Shown here piece by piece: positions 37,663 to 45,829 of a stretch of 64,000 nucleotides of DNA. This stretch comes from Saprospira grandis DSM 2844 (GTDB lineage: Bacteria; Bacteroidota; Bacteroidia; Chitinophagales; Saprospiraceae): positions 2,242,551 to 2,306,550 of the forward strand of contig NZ_JH719942.1 of NCBI RefSeq assembly GCF_000275825.1, read 5' to 3'. A program made the position numbers and the translations under genes. The number at the start of each line of letters is the position of its first letter. Positions within the stretch are counted from its first letter, which is position 1. The notes under the pieces were generated by a model, which was not told the origin of the DNA, ran no database searches, and saw nothing but the letters and a program-made list of their open reading frames with translations.

Positions 37663-37666
37663 AACT

Positions 37667-38686
37667 ATGCGCATACTAAAATGGGTGGTAGCTGTTGTAT
37701 TTATATTGATTTCGGTGGGAACGGTAACTTATGTCTTGGGGCCAAGGCCTAAGGCGGAAAATATTCCCGATAATTTACCTATTTATCATACGCCTTATGC
37801 CTCTGCCGCCGCTTTGGAGGCCCAGGTCGCCGCCTTTGATGCTCGCGATAAGGATGTGAAAACGGGCAACCAAAGCCGAGTAATTTGGGCCAATGATAGC
37901 CTCAAGAAAAAGACGCCTTATGCCTTTGTCTATTTGCATGGATTTTCGGCTTCGCCCATGGAGGGCTGGCCCATTCATGAGCAGTTGGCCAAGCGCTATG
38001 GGGCCAATTTGTATCTGCCTCGGCTTTCGCAACATGGCCGAAAAGATGTAGATGCCTTTGCCGATTTGACGGTACAAAGCTATGTCCAATCCGCTAAAGA
38101 GGCCCTAGCCATTGGCCGAGAATTAGGCGAAAAAGTGATCCTGATTAGCTGCTCTACGGGCGGCAGCTTGGGCCTTTACCTCTCGGCTGCAGATACCGCT
38201 ATTGCCGGACATCTGGCCTTTTCGCCCAATATCCAAGTGGCCGACCCCAACGCCAAATTACTAACAGGCCCCTGGGGAATGGAACTGGCCCGCATGGTCT
38301 TTGGTGGCGATTACCGCAGCTGGGTCCCCGAAAATGATAGCATTGATAAGTACTGGACGAGCAAGTACCGCATCGAGGGCCTGATTCAATTGCAATTGTT
38401 AATAGAGAATTGTATGAAGCCCGAACTCTTTGAACAGGTCAAACAACCCTTTTTCCTCGGCTATTATTATAAGAATGAAGAGGAACAAGATCCCACGGTT
38501 TCGGTGGCCAAAATGCTCGAAATGTATGAGCAGCTAGGTAGCAAAACCAAACGCAAACAGGCTTTCCCAGAGGCAGGGGCACATGTCATCTGCTCCCCCT
38601 GGACCTCCAAAGCTTGGGAGGAGGTGCAAACCGCAGCCATCGCCTTTTTAGAGGAGGAGATGCAGCTTAAAGCAGTTTCCAAATAG
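37667..38686 (+). CDS. Alpha/beta hydrolase, membrane-anchored
   Basis: 339 aa. An N-terminal hydrophobic segment (about 4-22) suggests export or anchoring. The oxyanion motif YLHGFSASP is clear. The nucleophile elbow reads ISCSTGGSLG, where the classical Gly-x-Ser-x-Gly is Ser-x-Ser-x-Gly. A late His (AGAHVICSPW) and preceding acidic residues could complete a triad. The substrate is unknown. Tight coupling to the moxR gene is seen. Confidence 0.8.
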   Translation: MRILKWVVAVVFILISVGTVTYVLGPRPKAENIPDNLPIYHTPYASAAALEAQVAAFDARDKDVKTGNQSRVIWANDSLKKKTPYAFVYLHGFSASPMEGWPIHEQLAKRYGANLYLPRLSQHGRKDVDAFADLTVQSYVQSAKEALAIGRELGEKVILISCSTGGSLGLYLSAADTAIAGHLAFSPNIQVADPNAKLLTGPWGMELARMVFGGDYRSWVPENDSIDKYWTSKYRIEGLIQLQLLIENCMKPELFEQVKQPFFLGYYYKNEEEQDPTVSVAKMLEMYEQLGSKTKRKQAFPEAGAHVICSPWTSKAWEEVQTAAIAFLEEEMQLKAVSK

Positions 38687-38707
38687 CCCAAAAGGATAAT
38701 TTTTATA

Positions 38708-38749
38708 GAAAGGTAGTGAGCTTTTTTGCTGACTACCTTTTTCTTGTTT
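38708..38749 (+). terminator. Terminator running into R13 head
   Basis: The stem AAAGGTAG...CTACCTTT is followed by a T-rich tract that ends at the GGGGCCC head of R13. Confidence 0.8.
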
Positions 38750-38750
38750 T

Positions 38751-38925
38751 GGGGCCCGCGGCCAGCAAGCTGGCCGCCGCTATGCTGCGGGGCTCACAGG
38801 TCTGTTCGGCCCTTCAGGCTACACTTCGTTCCGCCTTCGGTCTGGCCTACGGCCACCCCTCCGCAGCGCTGGGCCGCTCAACAGCTATTTTTAAGCTAGA
38901 TCTCCCGCTTCGGCCAGGAAAAAGG
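38751..38925 (+). repeat. HT element R13 (type III)
   Basis: Head GGCCC (38753-38757) pairs with tail GGGCC (38871-38875). The inner helix is GGGG/CCCC. The tail is followed by GCTCAACAGCTATTTT, as after R6. Confidence 0.86.
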
Positions 38926-38926
38926 C

Positions 38927-38956
38927 GCAAAACCTAGGTTTTGCGCCTTTTTTTAT
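38927..38956 (+). terminator. Strong hairpin after R13
   Basis: The perfect stem AAGGCGCAAAACC...GGTTTTGCGCCTT is followed by T7. It may end transcripts that pass through R13. Confidence 0.75.
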
Positions 38957-39020
38957 GTCCAATTGTTAGGGAATTGTTAAAAATTGAAAAAACGCAACAA
39001 AATGAAAAAAGGCAAAAGTT

Positions 39021-39203
39021 AGGTCTGGCGGTAAACTGGTTATGTCTGGCGGTAAACTGGTTATGTCTGGCGGTAAACTGGTTATGTCTGGCGGTAAACT
39101 GGTTATGTCTGGCGGTAAACTGGTTATGTCTGGCGGTAAACTAGTTAGGTCTGGAAGTAAACTAGTTAGGTCTGGCGGTAAACTAGTTAGGTCTGGGGTG
39201 TTT
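39021..39203 (+). repeat. Minisatellite, 21-bp unit, 8 copies
   Basis: Eight 21-bp units built on GTCTGGCGGTAAACTGGTT, plus a partial ninth. Later units drift to AACTAGTT. It reads as a 7-residue protein repeat, but I do not think it is a gene. It lies in the same relative place as the 42-bp array (after a plus HT copy, before the inverted-end element). Confidence 0.92.
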
Positions 39204-39257
39204 AGAGCCATGGGCTAAAGCCCTTGTTTGCGATGGGGCTTGGATAAGCAGATAGTC

Positions 39258-39425
39258 GCCTAGGGACAAGCCCCTAGGCTAATCCAATGGAGTCAGCCCT
39301 CTGCGAGGGCCTCAACTATTGATATACAAGGCCTTGTTCAGTTGTTGTCGCAGAGAAGAACCTTATCCAAAGGCCCTCTTTAGAGGGCTGTCTGAAAAAG
39401 CTAGCCTAGGGGCTTGTCCCTAGGC
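39258..39425. repeat. 168-bp element with 22-bp inverted ends, copy 2
   Basis: Same structure as 21779-21943: exact 22-bp inverted ends (39258-39279, 39404-39425), conserved interior segments (CTTATCCAAAGGCCCTC, GAGGGCTGTCTGAAAAAG) and no ORF. The left interior differs, with its own hairpin (GCCCTCTGCGAGGGC). Confidence 0.88.
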
Positions 39426-39500
39426 AGCAAAAAGGGGAAACACAAAATATTAAGCAGACTCGCCGAAGAAGAAACTTAAGCTGGAAAAAGACAGATGAGC

Positions 39501-39712
39501 GGCCTAGCGATGCGAAAGGGGGCGGCGAAGCCGCAGACCAGAACAAGCCCTTTAGGGTGCAGTTCAACGACCAAAGGGAGTAACCGAAGGTGCGTAGCAC
39601 CGAAGCGAAGGGCCGAGCGACCAGCGAGCCCTGCAGCGACAACAAGCCCTTTAGGGCGCAGTTCGACGACCAAAGGGAGTAACCGCCGACGACCGAAGGG
39701 AGGCGGAGGCCC
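39501..39712 (-). repeat. HT element R14 (type I) with two inserted modules
   Basis: Head AGGCC (39707-39711) pairs with tail GGCCT (39501-39505). The inner helix is CCCT (39629-39632) with AGGG (39517-39520). Two modules of the 28171 type are inside (39541-39584, 39636-39683). Confidence 0.84.
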
Positions 39713-39823
39713 AAAAAACAACTTAGTCGAAATTTGCAGAAGGCTAATAGTAAAAGTTTGACGGCTATTTCTTTAGCGCCTAAATTTGCCGCTAAGAATT
39801 ACAAACCTCCACAACGAACTATT

Positions 39824-42289
39824 ATGCAGCAGTTTTATCTACTGATATTCTTTTACTTATCGGCTATTTTGGGCTTGGCGGCTCAGCCGGTGGGCATGGC
39901 GGCCTACCCCAACAAAAAGGGCTTGCGGGCCATGCAATTGGGGGAGGGTAAATTAAAAATTGATGGCCGCTTGAATGAGGCGGCCTGGCAGGCGGCCCCC
40001 ATTGCCGAGGGATTTACGGAATATGAGCCTGCGCCAAATACGCCAGGCTCTTTTCGGACCGAAGTACGGGTAATTTATGGACCTTCGGCCATTTATATAG
40101 GGGCCTATATGTATGATCCTGCGCCAGACAGCATTTTGCAGCAGTTGGCGGTTCGAGATGAAGTTTCGGGCTCTAATGCCGATTATTTTACCGTTTACAT
40201 TGATGGGATGTTTAGGCAGCAAAATGCCTTTCATTTTACGGTCAGTGCTTCGGGCGTGCGAGAAGATGCCAGTGATGGGGACCAACTTTGGGATGCGGCT
40301 TGGCGCTCTGGGCATCAGATATTAGAAGATGGTTGGAGCGTAGAGATAGAGATTCCCTACTCGCAATTGCGTTTTGCACCTCAGGAGCAGCAGCTTTGGG
40401 GCATCAACTTCGAGCGTTATATTCGGAGATATAGAGAAAGTGCGTATTGGTCGGCCCTAGACCCCGAAATAGATGGGGAGGTGCAGCAATTTGGCTTATT
40501 GTATGGTTTGGAGGGCATCAATCCGCCCTTGCGCTTGTCCTTAACGCCCTATGCGGCCAGTTATTTGACCTTAGAGAATGGGCAGGCGCCTAGCTTTCGG
40601 GCTTCTGCAGGAGCAGACCTAAAATACGGCATCAATGAGAGCTTCACCTTAGATGTAGCTTTGATACCAGACTTTGGCGATGTGCAATCGGACAACCTAC
40701 AATTTAACCTCAGCCCTTTTGAAATCTATTATACCGAGCGCCGCCCCTTTTTTACGGAAGGGACCGAATTATTTGGGCGAGCCGATTTATTTTATTCTCG
40801 TAGAGTGGGGAGCCGACCCAGTCGAGCCAGTTGGGCCAGCAGCCAAATGGATAGTACCGAAACCCTAGTCAGCAATCCAGAACGCAGCCAGTTGATTAAC
40901 GCCCTAAAGTTGTCGGGCCGAACCAAAAAAGGCCTTGGCGTTGGGGTGTTTAATGCGGTAACCGCCCCGGCCTATGCCAAAATAGAAAGCGAAAAAGGGG
41001 AGGAGCGCAGCATCAAAACCGAAAGCCTGAGCAACTACAACCTTTTAGTCATTGACCAGCAGCTGCGGAACAACTCCTATATTAGTTTTGTACAAAGCTC
41101 TGTTTTGCGTTCGGGTGGTTTTACCGATGCAATGGCCTGGGGGACCGAATTTCGCTTGACGGATAAAAAGAACCGTTATGTATTGTCGGGCTCAGGCGCT
41201 TATAGTCGCCGTTATTTGGACCCAGAGCTTCATACTGCAGAGCTAGAAGATGGCTTTAAAGCTTATTTAAATGTAGGGAAGATTCAGGGCCAATGGCGCT
41301 GGTCGCTCAATCAAACCGTCTATAGCGATCAGTATAATATTAACGATCTGGGCTATATTGGTCGGCCCAATTATCTGCGGACCACCGCCAATCTAGATTA
41401 CTATATCTTTAAGCCTTTTGGCCGCTACAATTATATGCACTACAATTTCTCTACTTATATGGAGCAGTTGTATAAACCCTATAATTTTAGCCGAATTGAA
41501 ATGAATGCGCAGGTTTCGGCCACCGATAAAAACTTCTTATATAGCTTTTTTAATTTAGCTTTTCAGCCTTTGGGCTATGTCGATTTCTTTGAGGCCAGAG
41601 AGGCGGGCCGAGCTTGGAACAAACCCGTCTGGGGCCGTATTCGAGGCTATTTTTCTTCAGATTATCGCAAACCTTTTGCCTTGGATGGCGATATTTCTTA
41701 TCGGCCCTTTTTGTCGGCCAATCCCATCTGGAAGAATGCCTATACCTTTGAGATGGAGCTGAGCCCCCGCTACCGCTTTAATGATCGGGCCAATTTGGTC
41801 TTGTCTCAAAACCTGACCCTGCGGAACAAGAACCTGGGCTATGTCAATCGCTTGGCAGATGAGAGCATTGTCTTTGGGCAGCGCAGTTATCAAACCCTAG
41901 AGTCGCAACTAACCTTTAATTACCTCTTTAGTCCCCTGATCTCGCTGAGCTTTAGAGCTCGACACTTTTGGGCCTCGGTGGCTTATTCAGATTTTTATGT
42001 TTTGGACCAAACTGGCGACCTACTCGATAGCTCCTATGATGCTTTGCACGACCAAAATTATAATGCCTTTAATATCGACCTGATTTTCCGCTGGCGCTTT
42101 GCCCCCGGTAGCGAGTTTAATGCAGTCTGGAAGAATGCCATCCTTACTGAGGGCCAATATGTAGAAGAAAACTATGGCCGAAACTTTCAGCAGATGCTAG
42201 AGGATAATCCCCTCAATCAGTTTTCTGTGAAGTTGCTCTACTTTTTAGATGTTCCCCGCTTTGGACAGGAGCTGGCCAAACGCTTTTAG
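39824..42289 (+). CDS. CBM9-like and DUF5916 outer-membrane protein
   Basis: About 821 aa from the start at 39824, which gives a clean signal peptide (MQQFYLLIFFYLSAILGLAAQ split around the cleavage). The ORF is open 90 bp further upstream. Residues about 40-220 form a CBM9-like domain (KIDGRLNEAAW, EVRVIYGPSAIYIGAYMYD). The rest is the DUF5916 region with aromatic beta strands and ALIPDFGDVQSDN, likely a barrel. Its function is unknown; in Bacteroidota such proteins sit in the outer membrane. Confidence 0.82.
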   Translation: MQQFYLLIFFYLSAILGLAAQPVGMAAYPNKKGLRAMQLGEGKLKIDGRLNEAAWQAAPIAEGFTEYEPAPNTPGSFRTEVRVIYGPSAIYIGAYMYDPAPDSILQQLAVRDEVSGSNADYFTVYIDGMFRQQNAFHFTVSASGVREDASDGDQLWDAAWRSGHQILEDGWSVEIEIPYSQLRFAPQEQQLWGINFERYIRRYRESAYWSALDPEIDGEVQQFGLLYGLEGINPPLRLSLTPYAASYLTLENGQAPSFRASAGADLKYGINESFTLDVALIPDFGDVQSDNLQFNLSPFEIYYTERRPFFTEGTELFGRADLFYSRRVGSRPSRASWASSQMDSTETLVSNPERSQLINALKLSGRTKKGLGVGVFNAVTAPAYAKIESEKGEERSIKTESLSNYNLLVIDQQLRNNSYISFVQSSVLRSGGFTDAMAWGTEFRLTDKKNRYVLSGSGAYSRRYLDPELHTAELEDGFKAYLNVGKIQGQWRWSLNQTVYSDQYNINDLGYIGRPNYLRTTANLDYYIFKPFGRYNYMHYNFSTYMEQLYKPYNFSRIEMNAQVSATDKNFLYSFFNLAFQPLGYVDFFEAREAGRAWNKPVWGRIRGYFSSDYRKPFALDGDISYRPFLSANPIWKNAYTFEMELSPRYRFNDRANLVLSQNLTLRNKNLGYVNRLADESIVFGQRSYQTLESQLTFNYLFSPLISLSFRARHFWASVAYSDFYVLDQTGDLLDSSYDALHDQNYNAFNIDLIFRWRFAPGSEFNAVWKNAILTEGQYVEENYGRNFQQMLEDNPLNQFSVKLLYFLDVPRFGQELAKRF

Positions 42290-42297
42290 TTTGGCCC

Positions 42298-42342
42298 AAA
42301 AAAAGCGCCCCAACAGCCTAGGCTGTTGGGGCGCTCCCTTTT
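42298..42342. terminator. Bidirectional terminator
   Basis: The long perfect stem AGCGCCCCAACAGCC...GGCTGTTGGGGCGCT has A and T runs. It lies between the convergent DUF5916 and glnS genes. Confidence 0.92.
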
Positions 42343-42357
42343 TAGGGGGGCAAGCAA

Positions 42358-44091
42358 TTAGTTTTGCTTCTTTTTGTTTTTCTGTTGGCCACCTTTTTTC
42401 TTTTGTTGGCCGCCCCCTTTGGGCTTCTTCTTACCCCAATTATCTCTTAGGGGAGAAGTCTGGTTAAAGCAGGGCTTTTCGGCTGTACTCTCGGCATCTA
42501 GGGTAAAGTAACCAATGCGCATAAACTGAAAAGCTTCTCCTTGCTTGGCCTCTTTCAAGAAGGGCTCTGCATAGGCGGTCTCTATGATCTCCAAAGATTT
42601 GGGGTTGATATCATCCAAGAAGTTGCCCGATGCTTTACCCGGTGCTTCCGTAGCAAAAAGACGATCGTATTTGCGAACTTCTACGGGAACCGCATGCTCA
42701 ATAGATACCCAATGCAAGGTCCCTTTGGCTTTTACGCCACTGGTATCTTGACCACTCTTACTGTTTTCAATAAAACGGCAACGTACTTCTGTCACTTCGC
42801 CCTGCGCATCGGTTTCATAGCCCGTGCACTCAATAATATAAGCGCCCTTGAGGCGTACGCAGCGGCCCGGACCGAGACGGAAAAACTTCTTGGGTGGGTC
42901 AATCATAAAGTCGCCCCGCTCAATATAAATTTCTTTGGTAAAGGGCATGCTGTGGGTAGGCGAATCCTCAAGTTCGGGATTATTGACTACCTGCATGTCT
43001 TCACAATGGCCCTCGGGCAAGTTCTCAATGATTACTTTAAGAGGGTCGAGCACACAAAGGGCACGAGTAGCTACTTTATTGAGCTCTTCCCGCACACAGA
43101 ATTCCAAAAGCGAAAGGTCAATGAATTGCTCGCGTTTAGATACCCCAACTTTCTCAATAAAGTTGCGGATAGCCATGGGCGGATAACCGCGGCGACGCAT
43201 CCCCGAAAGGGTGGGCATCCGTGGGTCGTCCCAGCCACTAACATGGCCCTCTTCTACCAATTGCTTGAGCTTGCGCTTAGAGGTAATGGTATAATTGAGG
43301 TTGAGGCGAGAAAACTCTAGCTGTTGTGGCTCATGAATCTCTAGGTTTTTGGTCAACCACTCATAAAGCTCGCGGTGGGGCAAAAACTCTAGTGAGCAAA
43401 GCGAGTGCGTGATCCCTTCCATAGCATCCGATTGACCATGGGCCATATCGTACATAGGGTAAATCTTCCAAGCATCGCCAGTGCGGTGGTGGGCCATATT
43501 TTTTACCCGATAAATAATGGGGTCGCGCATAAGGCGGTTGGGGTGGCTCATATCAATTTTGGCCCGCAAAACGCAGATGCCTTCTTCATATTCGCCAGCC
43601 TTCATCTTCTCAAATTCGGCTAGGTTTTCTTCTACAGAGCGGCTGCGGTATTCGCTGGCTTCCTCGGCTCTTTTTTGGCGGTCCATTTCTTCGGCAGAAG
43701 TAAAATCGACATAAGCCAAGCCTTTTTGAATCAGCTTAAGGGCATATTCATAAAGCGTCTGAAAGTAGTCAGAGCTGTAATATTCTCTTTCTTCCCAATC
43801 AAAGCCCAGCCAACGCACATCTTTCTTGATGCTTTCCACATACTCGGTACTTTCCGTGGCGGGATTGGTGTCATCAAAGCGCAGATTGGTTTTGCCGCCA
43901 AATTTTTCGGCAATGCCAAAATTGACACAAATGGCCTTGGCGTGACCAATATGCAAATAACCATTGGGCTCTGGGGGGAAACGAGTGTGCACCTGGCCCC
44001 CAAAACGGCCATTCTCATTATGTTCTACAATAATTTGCTCAATAAAATTGAGCGATTCTTTTGGTTTGTCGTTTTCTTCTACTTTAGACAT
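42358..44091 (-). CDS. glnS: Glutamine-tRNA ligase
   Basis: 577 aa. It charges tRNA-Gln. The HIGH motif region PEPNGYLHIGHAKAI is clear, and the second signature is TSKRKL. The anticodon-binding barrels follow (FTKEIYIERGDF, GRCVRLKGAYIIECTGY). The C-terminus carries an extra Lys/Gly/Gln tail of about 25 residues, probably disordered. R15's head lies 32 bp before the start. Confidence 0.96.
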   Translation of the reverse strand: MSKVEENDKPKESLNFIEQIIVEHNENGRFGGQVHTRFPPEPNGYLHIGHAKAICVNFGIAEKFGGKTNLRFDDTNPATESTEYVESIKKDVRWLGFDWEEREYYSSDYFQTLYEYALKLIQKGLAYVDFTSAEEMDRQKRAEEASEYRSRSVEENLAEFEKMKAGEYEEGICVLRAKIDMSHPNRLMRDPIIYRVKNMAHHRTGDAWKIYPMYDMAHGQSDAMEGITHSLCSLEFLPHRELYEWLTKNLEIHEPQQLEFSRLNLNYTITSKRKLKQLVEEGHVSGWDDPRMPTLSGMRRRGYPPMAIRNFIEKVGVSKREQFIDLSLLEFCVREELNKVATRALCVLDPLKVIIENLPEGHCEDMQVVNNPELEDSPTHSMPFTKEIYIERGDFMIDPPKKFFRLGPGRCVRLKGAYIIECTGYETDAQGEVTEVRCRFIENSKSGQDTSGVKAKGTLHWVSIEHAVPVEVRKYDRLFATEAPGKASGNFLDDINPKSLEIIETAYAEPFLKEAKQGEAFQFMRIGYFTLDAESTAEKPCFNQTSPLRDNWGKKKPKGGGQQKKKGGQQKNKKKQN

Positions 44092-44123
44092 GCTCTTTTA
44101 TTCTAAAATGTTCAGTTTCTTTT

Positions 44124-44262
44124 GGGGCCTGCCGCCTTTGGCGGCCGGGCTGTGTCAGGGCTCGCTGTTCGCTCGGCCCTGCGGCGCTTGCAGCGCCTGG
44201 GTCTGCGGCTGCGCCGCCCCCTTTTCCATCCCTAGGCCTGCGGGCGCTTCGCGCCCTGCAAA
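44124..44262 (+). repeat. HT element R15 (hybrid type I/II)
   Basis: Head GGCCT (44126-44130) pairs with tail AGGCC (44234-44238), as in type I. The sequences around both are type II-like (CGGGCTGTG in the head, CATCCCT before the tail). The inner helix is AGGG (44157-44160) with CCCT (44219-44222). Confidence 0.86.
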
Positions 44263-44408
44263 ACGCAGAGAAGAACATTCGCCTAAGGCCTTTGTTCTAA
44301 GAGAACAAAATTAGTCATTTTAGGCAAAAGATAGGACTTAGGCGCTTGCTTTTTGTTGGCCCGCCCTTTTTTTCCTCTTTTGCTGGCCCGCAGGGCAGCC
44401 TTTCTTTT

Positions 44409-44530
44409 GGCCTAGCGATGTGCAGCAGTGGCCGTCAGGCCAGACCTAGCCAGCTTGCTGGCGCAGGGCCGAGCAGACCTGCGAGCTGCGAAACGTAGCG
44501 CAGCAAGGCGAAGCCGCAGCTGAGGCCCCA
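44409..44530 (-). repeat. HT element R16 (type I)
   Basis: Head AGGCC (44523-44527) pairs with tail GGCCT (44409-44413). The inner helix is CTGC (44486-44489) with GCAG (44425-44428). It is tail-to-tail with R15 across 146 bp in which I see no gene. Confidence 0.86.
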
Positions 44531-44591
44531 AAAAATCATAGAATATCAGTAAACAAGCCTTATCTTTGGGCAGAATCAGAAATAGAAAAAC

Positions 44592-45740
44592 ATGATGCGA
44601 GCACCACAAGCCGAACGCTTTAGCGAGCTATTTGAACAATATGATTGGGCGGCCACTAAGGCCAGCATTTACGCCAAAACGGCGGCTGATGTAGAGCGGG
44701 CCTTGGCCAGCGAAAAACCCAACTTAGAAGATTTTAAGGCCCTGATTTCGCCTGCGGCCGCGCCCTACCTGGAGCAAATGGCCCAAAAAAGCCAAGCCCT
44801 GACGCTCAAGCGCTTTGGGCGAACCCTGCAGCTTTATGCCCCCCTTTATCTCTCTAATGAATGCCAAAATATTTGTACCTATTGCGGCTTTAGTTTGGAT
44901 AATCCCATGCGCCGCCGCACCCTTAGCGGAAGCGAGATGTTGATGGAGGCCACGGCCCTCAAAGAAATGGGCTATGAACATATTTTGCTGGTTACAGGAG
45001 AGGCCAATAAGACCGTGGGCATAGATTATTTTGAGCGGGCCTTTAAGGCTTTGCAGCCGCATTTTGCGCAGTTGTCTATGGAAGTGCAGCCGCTCAAGCA
45101 GGAAGAATATGAGCGTTTGTTGCCTTTGGGCCTGCATGCGGTATTGGTTTATCAGGAAACCTACCACAAAGAAGATTATAAAAAGCACCACCCCAAGGGC
45201 CGAAAATCCAATTTTACTTATCGGCTCGATACGCCCGATCGTTTGGGCCGGGCCGGGGTGCATAAAATGGGCATCGGGGTATTGATTGGTTTGGAAGATT
45301 GGCGGACCGACAGCTTTTTTACGGCCTTGCACCTAGATTATTTAGAGCGGAAATACTGGAAAAGCAAATACTCCATTTCTTTTCCGAGATTACGGCCTTT
45401 TTCGGGGGGATTGGACCCCAAAGTACCGATGAACGACCGAGAACTGGTCCAACTCATCTGTGCCTACCGTATATATAATGAAGAAGTAGAATTGTCCTTA
45501 TCGACCAGAGAATCTGAGCACTTTCGAAATCATACTATCAAATTGGGCATTACCTCCTTGAGCGCAGGCTCCAAAACGAACCCTGGCGGATATGTGGTTG
45601 AGCCGCAATCATTAGAGCAATTTGAAATTTCAGACGAAAGGAGTCCAGCCGAAATCGTAAAAATGATAGAGGCGCAAGGCTATGAGGCCGTTTGGAAAGA
45701 CTGGGACAAGGCCTACAGCGGTTTGCTTTCTAAAGTCTAA
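44592..45740 (+). CDS. thiH: 2-iminoacetate synthase
   Basis: 382 aa. Radical SAM enzyme that splits tyrosine to give dehydroglycine for the thiamine thiazole ring. The cluster motif is C91, C95, C98 (NECQNICTYCGF). The typical C-terminal stretch LGITSLSAGSKTNPGGY is present. No other thi genes are visible here, so it is separated from the usual operon. Length is standard. Confidence 0.93.
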   Translation: MMRAPQAERFSELFEQYDWAATKASIYAKTAADVERALASEKPNLEDFKALISPAAAPYLEQMAQKSQALTLKRFGRTLQLYAPLYLSNECQNICTYCGFSLDNPMRRRTLSGSEMLMEATALKEMGYEHILLVTGEANKTVGIDYFERAFKALQPHFAQLSMEVQPLKQEEYERLLPLGLHAVLVYQETYHKEDYKKHHPKGRKSNFTYRLDTPDRLGRAGVHKMGIGVLIGLEDWRTDSFFTALHLDYLERKYWKSKYSISFPRLRPFSGGLDPKVPMNDRELVQLICAYRIYNEEVELSLSTRESEHFRNHTIKLGITSLSAGSKTNPGGYVVEPQSLEQFEISDERSPAEIVKMIEAQGYEAVWKDWDKAYSGLLSKV

Positions 45741-45829
45741 AAAAACCTTAGGAAGCCGTTAATCTCTTGTGGAAGTAGGGCGAAGTCGCTACCTTTTGCG
45801 TTATAGAAAGTATCACATAAAAAATAGGC

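Noticed and set aside
38941-39211. ORFs with 7-residue repeats (LAVNWLC on plus, PPDITSL on minus)
   Set aside because: Both strands are open because the unit is 21 bp. This is a property of the repeat and not evidence of coding.
42541-43320. 259-codon plus-strand ORF
   Set aside because: It lies wholly antisense to glnS, a clear conserved gene, and shows no family of its own.
44263-44408. Possible small gene or RNA between R15 and R16
   Set aside because: No ORF, no stable conserved fold and no promoter that I could see.
44480-44592. Thiamine (TPP) riboswitch before thiH
   Set aside because: The gap is filled by HT element R16 and a short AT-rich leader; no THI-box motifs were found.
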